Source of the DNA: Verticiella sediminum
Lineage (GTDB): Bacteria; Pseudomonadota; Gammaproteobacteria; Burkholderiales; Burkholderiaceae_B
Length of the DNA: 64,000 nt
Assembly (NCBI RefSeq): GCF_007558815.1
Contig: NZ_VLTJ01000003.1
Location: 1-64,000, forward strand
Direction: 5' to 3'
The notes below the pieces were generated by a model. The model was not told where the DNA came from and ran no database searches. It saw only the letters and a list, made by a program, of their open reading frames with translations. Every line of letters begins with the position of its first letter. The first letter of the stretch is position 1. The position numbers were made by a program, and so were the translations under genes. Positions 60,153 to 64,000 of the stretch are shown piece after piece.

Positions 60153-61427
60153 TTAGTCCGCCAGGAAGTCCACGCTGCCCGGCCGCCCCGGCAGGTGCAG
60201 CGCGGCGACGGCGGGCGGCGTCTCGGCCAGCAGCCGGCCCGCCCGCCAGACCTTCAGGCGGGCGGCGCGCAGGCGGATGGCCTCGACCGGGTCGCGCGCC
60301 TGCAGCAGCACGAAGTCGGCGCGCCGGCCCACGTCCAGGCCGGTGTCGTCCAGACCCAGGATGCGCGCGGGTGTGGTCGTGACCGCCTCGAAACAGGCGC
60401 GCATCGCTTCCTGCCCGGTCATCTGGGCCACATGCAGGCCCATGTGCGCCACTTCCAGCATGTCGGCCGAACCCAGCGCGTACCAGGGATCCATCACGCA
60501 ATCGTGGCCGAAAGCGACGGGGATGCCGGCCGCCAGCAGCTCGGGCACGCGCGTCATGCCGCGCCGCTTGGGATAGGTATCGTGGCGGCCCTGCAGGGTG
60601 ATGTTGATGAGCGGGTTGGCGATGGCCGCCACGCCCGCCTCGCGGATCAGCGACAGCAGCTTGGACACGTAGTCGTTGTCCATGGAATGCATGGACGTCA
60701 GGTGCGAGCCGGCGACCCGCCCGGCCAGGCCCAGGCGCTGCGTCTCGAAGGCCAGGGTTTCGATATGGCGCGACAGCGGGTCGTCGCTCTCGTCGCAATG
60801 CATGTCCACGCGCAAGCCGCGTTCGGCCCCGAGTTCGCACAAGAGGCGCACCGACAGGGCGCCTTCGGCCTGGGTGCGCTCGAAGTGCGGGATGCCGCCC
60901 ACCACGTCCACGCCCATGTCGAGCGCGCGCTTCAGGTTGTCCAGCGCGCCCGGCGAGCGCAGCACACCGTCCTGGGGAAAGGCCACCAGTTGCAGGTCCA
61001 GGTACGGGCGCACGCGCTCGCGCACGTGCAGCAGCGCCTCCACCGCCAGCAGGCGCGGATCGCACACGTCCACGTGCGTGCGGATCGCGAGCAGCCCGCG
61101 CGCCACCGCCCAGTCGCAATAGGCCAGAGCGCGCGCCACCAGCGCCTCCTGCGTGAGCAACGGCTTCAACTCGCCCCATAGCGCGATGCCTTCGAGCAGG
61201 GTACCCGAGGCGTTGACCCTGGGCTGCCCGTAGGACAGCGTGGAATCCATGTGGAAGTGCGCGTCCACGAAGGGCGGCGAGACCAGCAGGCCGCCGGCGT
61301 CCTCGATCCGGCCGGCCGCGGCCTCGAGCGCCGGCTCGATGGCGCGGATGCGGCCGCCGGCCACGCCGATGTCCAGGCCGCGGCGGCCGTCGGGCAGGGT
61401 GCAGTTGCGCAGGATGAAGTCGAGCAT
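60153..61427 (-). CDS. Amidohydrolase of the cytosine deaminase (CodA) family
   Basis: A 424-residue metal-dependent hydrolase with metal ligands His57 and His59 (DAHFHMD), later His in DMHCDES and GSHLTSMHSMD, and Asp in AFGHDCVMDPW. The pattern matches cytosine/isoguanine deaminase-like enzymes that remove an amino group from a heterocycle or hydrolyse an N-containing ring. It converges on the Bug gene, whose ligand may be related. ATG at 61427 gives the family N-terminus MLDFILRN; an in-frame ATG at 61475 lies inside an inverted repeat. Confidence 0.85.
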   Translation of the reverse strand: MLDFILRNCTLPDGRRGLDIGVAGGRIRAIEPALEAAAGRIEDAGGLLVSPPFVDAHFHMDSTLSYGQPRVNASGTLLEGIALWGELKPLLTQEALVARALAYCDWAVARGLLAIRTHVDVCDPRLLAVEALLHVRERVRPYLDLQLVAFPQDGVLRSPGALDNLKRALDMGVDVVGGIPHFERTQAEGALSVRLLCELGAERGLRVDMHCDESDDPLSRHIETLAFETQRLGLAGRVAGSHLTSMHSMDNDYVSKLLSLIREAGVAAIANPLINITLQGRHDTYPKRRGMTRVPELLAAGIPVAFGHDCVMDPWYALGSADMLEVAHMGLHVAQMTGQEAMRACFEAVTTTPARILGLDDTGLDVGRRADFVLLQARDPVEAIRLRAARLKVWRAGRLLAETPPAVAALHLPGRPGSVDFLAD

Positions 61428-61445
61428 GGCGGGCGGGTCCGGACA

Positions 61446-61475
61446 ATGAGCAGGCGCAGGGCTGCGCCTGCTCAT
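61446..61475. repeat. 13-bp perfect inverted repeat upstream of the CodA-like gene
   Basis: ATGAGCAGGCGCA and TGCGCCTGCTCAT pair perfectly around a GGGC loop, 19 bases upstream of the codA-like start on the minus strand. It could be an operator or a terminator of the upstream minus-strand lipoprotein gene. No T-run on either side. Confidence 0.7.
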
Positions 61476-61499
61476 AGCCTAGCGTATCGGCCGGCTGGA

Positions 61500-61638
61500 T
61501 GGGAGCTCTTGCCCGGGCACTCCGGCGCGCTGGCCGGCGAGGACGCCGCCGGCGCCTTCTTCAAGATCATGGGCGCCGCCCGGGCGGGCGTGCTCGACGC
61601 GCCTGCTGGCGGTCGACGCGCTGATGCTGCGAGGCTGA
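61500..61638 (+). pseudogene. Possible remnant of an acyl-CoA synthetase (ADP-forming) gene
   Basis: In the space between the CodA-like and lipoprotein genes, one frame reads PGHSGALAGEDAAGAFFK and then GAARAGVLD. This resembles the phospho-histidine segment of ADP-forming acyl-CoA synthetases (compare AASHTASLAGAWPAFEAV in the intact gene at 56128). After about 61595 the better-looking continuation (RLLAVDALMLRG, then stop) is in another frame. No start or flanking domains exist. This would be a short, frameshifted relic; chance similarity cannot be excluded. Confidence 0.28.
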
Positions 61639-61654
61639 GCGGCGCCTTGAACGC

Positions 61655-63733
61655 CTACATGAAATCCACCGGCTGCGGAAAGCTCACGTAGTTCTTGGTC
61701 AACTGCTTTTCCCTCTGCTGGTTCGGATTGGCGTTCAGGCACCAGTCGTTCGACTTGGGATGCGCCTCGCCTTTGCCGTTGGTCACCGTGCAGGACGCGT
61801 TGTCGACGATCTCCGCCCGGTTGACCGGGCATTGCGTGGCGGCGTCCACCTCGCTCGGGCACGCGGCGAACCGGGCGTTGACCAGGAGGCTGTACACGTT
61901 GTCGTTCAGGTCGGTGAAGCGCACCCGAATGGGATAGGACGGCACGGTGCCGACCCGGAACCCGGCGATCTGGCTGTTCCCGGGCATGACGACATCCTGC
62001 TTGTCCTGCTCGCAGTTCGGGTCGCTGCCGTCCTGGTTCAACGCGCATACGCCGTACTTCTTGATCAACGGCGCGTTCGCGCGATCGCGCAGGGATGTGG
62101 GCACCCCGATCGCCAGCGAGAAACCGTCCGCGTAGTTGAACTGCTTCGGGTTCTCCAGGCCGTGGGTTCCGCCCACCGTGAAGACCAGGCCATCGCCCAG
62201 TTCGCTCATGAAGCCGACCGCGTCGTCCACGGAGAATGCATAGGCATTCATCTGCAGGTCGTCGTGGATCAACTGGACGTAGGGGTTGAACAGCAGCCTG
62301 GGGTCGGCGGCGACCTCGGGTTGCTGATGGTTGTATTGCAGTTCATGGATATACATGGATTGGGCTTGCGCATGATTCCACCCGGGAATCTGCGTATCGG
62401 CCAGGGGGTTCGCCGCCGCGCCGCAACCCTCGTTGAACGGCACCCAGCCGTAGATGTGCGTCATGGCCTCCCAGTAATTGAACGTGGGCTTGAGCGGCGT
62501 GGCGCCCTCGCACTTCCTGTCGGCATACATGGCCAGATAGTTCTTGTGGTTCTGCTCGAAGAACTGCTTGACCACCGCCAGCCTGTCCCGCATGGCCTGC
62601 GGGCAGGTGACCGTCTCGGTGACGTAGGCGCTCAGGTCTTCGTTCCACGCGACGCACGAGCCCCACAGGTTCTGCACGCGCTGGACCGCCTCGCCGAAGT
62701 GCAGGGATGCCTTCTGCGCGTCGGAACATTGCCCCTGGATGCACTGCAGCACGGTCAGCACGGGCGGAAAGCCGGTTGCGGGCTTGACGGGCACCTCATC
62801 CGTGGGAGGCAGGGTGCCGGAACGCTGGGCAAAGATGTTGTAGCCGCCGGGCAGCTTCAGTTCGTCCAGGTTGTAGACCGGCCATCCCTGGCCGACAGGG
62901 CTTCCCAGGAACGAGGCAAGGTGCTTCCTGAAATCGGCCAGGGACTGCGCCGAGCCGCTGTAGCCGATGTACGGATTGTTCCTGGGGCCGATGGCCACCG
63001 GCAGGTAGACGTGGTCCACGTAGGAGATGTTGTACCCGACATTCTCCGGCTTCAGTATCCGCTTGGTATCGTTGGGCGGCAAGATGGAGTCGCCGAAGGT
63101 GTATTCGGACAACTGCGCATAGATGTTTTCCGGGAACTGGACGTCGCTGGAATAGGTGCTCAGCTCGCATCCCGTGTTCTGCCCTTGGCAGGCGACGCCG
63201 TAGGGCGCCGCCAGCTTCGTGTCGTTCTCGTTGCGCAGCCTGTCGTTCCTGTCGGCCAGGACGACGCGCCCGCCGTTCCACCAGGTGATGTAGCGGTCTT
63301 CCTGCAGCTTGCTGTAGAGCGGCAGCGTGATCGTGACCGACGAGCCCGGCGGGATTCCCTTGCCTTCGTTGACGTACAGCTTGTAGACGTACTCCGTCGG
63401 ATAGGACTCGGTGCTGCGCAAACACCCCTGGAGCCACTCGTTCACCGCGTTCTTGCTGGTGGCCAGGACGGGGTAGACGGTGCTGTCGGCGGAATTGTTG
63501 TAGAGGGTGATCGTCTTGGGCTCGAGCACCGTCGGGTTGCCGCCGGCGTCCTGGCACTCGATCGGGGTGGACGGGGGCGGCGGGGGCGGCACCTGCTGCG
63601 GCACGGGAACCGGATCGCCATCACCGCCGCCGCAGGCAGCCAGCGCCAGCATGAGCAGGAGCGCGCCGCCGATGCGCGACGTGACCGGGACACGTGCTGC
63701 TGCGCGTTCAACGTAGTAAGGCATGTGGCTCAT
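61655..63733 (-). CDS. Large secreted lipoprotein of unknown function
   Basis: A 692-residue protein not recognised as a named family. Lipobox ALAAC puts the lipidated Cys at residue 34, followed by a glycine/proline-rich linker (to about residue 60) and a compact domain starting TITLYNNSADSTVYPVLAT. That first domain, with PPGSSVTITLPLYS and DRYITWWNGGRVVLAD, recalls the beta-sandwich of thaumatin-like/GH64-type proteins. Many paired cysteines suggest disulfides. Hand-counted GC in three sampled lines is 52-57%, against about 73% in a sampled neighbour, suggesting later acquisition. Either of two ATGs (63733 or 63724) is possible. It lies after a LuxR gene on the same strand. Confidence 0.75.
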   Translation of the reverse strand: MSHMPYYVERAAARVPVTSRIGGALLLMLALAACGGGDGDPVPVPQQVPPPPPPSTPIECQDAGGNPTVLEPKTITLYNNSADSTVYPVLATSKNAVNEWLQGCLRSTESYPTEYVYKLYVNEGKGIPPGSSVTITLPLYSKLQEDRYITWWNGGRVVLADRNDRLRNENDTKLAAPYGVACQGQNTGCELSTYSSDVQFPENIYAQLSEYTFGDSILPPNDTKRILKPENVGYNISYVDHVYLPVAIGPRNNPYIGYSGSAQSLADFRKHLASFLGSPVGQGWPVYNLDELKLPGGYNIFAQRSGTLPPTDEVPVKPATGFPPVLTVLQCIQGQCSDAQKASLHFGEAVQRVQNLWGSCVAWNEDLSAYVTETVTCPQAMRDRLAVVKQFFEQNHKNYLAMYADRKCEGATPLKPTFNYWEAMTHIYGWVPFNEGCGAAANPLADTQIPGWNHAQAQSMYIHELQYNHQQPEVAADPRLLFNPYVQLIHDDLQMNAYAFSVDDAVGFMSELGDGLVFTVGGTHGLENPKQFNYADGFSLAIGVPTSLRDRANAPLIKKYGVCALNQDGSDPNCEQDKQDVVMPGNSQIAGFRVGTVPSYPIRVRFTDLNDNVYSLLVNARFAACPSEVDAATQCPVNRAEIVDNASCTVTNGKGEAHPKSNDWCLNANPNQQREKQLTKNYVSFPQPVDFM

Positions 63734-63809
63734 CCTTTGAGTTCCTGCGATCTGCAACGACCGCCGGGATACACGATGTTACGCAGCATGCCGACCAGGG
63801 CGTAACCCT

Positions 63810-64000
63810 CTAATCAGGGGGAGCTTGGCGCCCCAGCCACAGCGCCATGAGGGCGGCGCGCTGGTTGACGTTGTACTTGCGAAAGATGCGGGTGACGTAT
63901 TCGTGGGTGGTGTGCGGGCTCTGGCCCTGCTGCGCGGCGATCTGCTTTTCCGGCAGCCCGCGCAGCAGGCCCTGCAGCACCGCGCGCTCGACCGGGGTCA
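63810..64000 (-). CDS. LuxR-family regulator, C-terminal HTH (partial, cut by window edge)
   Basis: Only the last 63 codons are in the window. They encode a LuxR helix-turn-helix: TPVERAVLQGLLRGLPEKQI, then HTTHEYVTRIFRKYNVNQRA, ending in GRQAPPD and TAG. The 5' part lies beyond 64000. It is 76 bases upstream of the lipoprotein gene on the same strand and may regulate it or share its transcript. Confidence 0.85.
   Translation of the reverse strand, partial: TPVERAVLQGLLRGLPEKQIAAQQGQSPHTTHEYVTRIFRKYNVNQRAALMALWLGRQAPPD

Noticed and set aside
61428-61475. Longer N-terminus for the CodA-like protein starting at 61475
   Set aside because: The extra 16 residues fall within the inverted repeat and precede the normal family N-terminus MLDFILRN; it is more likely untranslated.

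Overview
The window is about 70% GC chromosomal DNA from a beta-proteobacterium, most likely an Alcaligenaceae member (Bordetella/Achromobacter group). The grounds are the very high GC, a FecIR-type iron regulon, and above all seven stand-alone Bug (TctC-type) periplasmic binding proteins with no TctA/TctB membrane partner anywhere in the window, an expansion typical of that family. This taxonomic reading is an inference. No tRNA, rRNA, CRISPR array, transposase or phage gene was seen.

Layout. (1) 4-9509: a six-gene minus-strand operon (2Fe-2S subunit, NAD/FAD oxidoreductase with BFD-type cluster, D-amino-acid-oxidase-like subunit, DapA-family lyase, hydantoinase, FmdB zinc ribbon) diverges from a polar amino acid ABC transporter operon that is followed by a GntR/FCD regulator. 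Together they look like uptake and oxidative breakdown of a cyclic imino or modified amino acid, resembling the hydroxyproline (lhp) gene sets. (2) 9592-12711: LysR with a BASS-family transporter, then an Ada-type DNA alkylation repair protein that has lost three of its four zinc-binding cysteines. (3) 12851-17398: Bug receptor and MaoC-like hydratase, divergent from a MalT/LuxR-type regulator. (4) 17461-28439: two divergent catabolic operons around an IclR regulator: AMP-ligase, SCP2-type thiolase and SDR on one side; AtuA-like protein, CaiB CoA-transferase, acyl-CoA dehydrogenase, Bug receptor and enoyl-CoA hydratase on the other. Their shared intergenic region carries repeated GATATC-centred sites. 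This is the best candidate for an undescribed pathway. (5) 28571-34787: zinc alcohol dehydrogenase, LysR, AidB-like acyl-CoA dehydrogenase, Bug receptor, second CaiB protein.

(6) 34953-36752: patatin-like phospholipase, then a MazE/MazF toxin-antitoxin pair whose promoter holds two 8-bp palindromes one helical turn apart. (7) 36730-40812: FecA-like receptor, FecR and FecI with a Fur-like box. (8) ruvA, separated from the usual ruvC/ruvB partners. (9) 41673-45437: GntR/UTRA regulator with an apparently leaderless promoter, Bug receptor, 3-hydroxyacyl-CoA dehydrogenase and acetoacetate-decarboxylase-like protein. (10) 45697-49104: a Fur-box-preceded operon of DUF3649, PepSY, DUF3325 and YncE-like proteins, all linked to iron uptake. 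(11) 49191-52912: Bug receptor, alpha/beta hydrolase and TauD dioxygenase, divergent from an IclR regulator. (12) 53074-61427: 3-mercaptopyruvate-type sulfurtransferase, LysR, then Bug receptor, ADP-forming acyl-CoA synthetase, enoyl-CoA hydratase, Bug receptor, and a convergent cytosine-deaminase-like amidohydrolase. (13) 61655-64000: a large lower-GC lipoprotein of unknown function and the 3' end of a LuxR regulator cut by the window edge.

Overall the window is a chain of small, separately regulated carboxylate or acyl-CoA degradation modules, each with its own binding protein and regulator, with two iron-acquisition modules and one housekeeping gene (ruvA) between them. Starts were chosen by ribosome-binding-site fit, family N-termini and overlap with the preceding gene.
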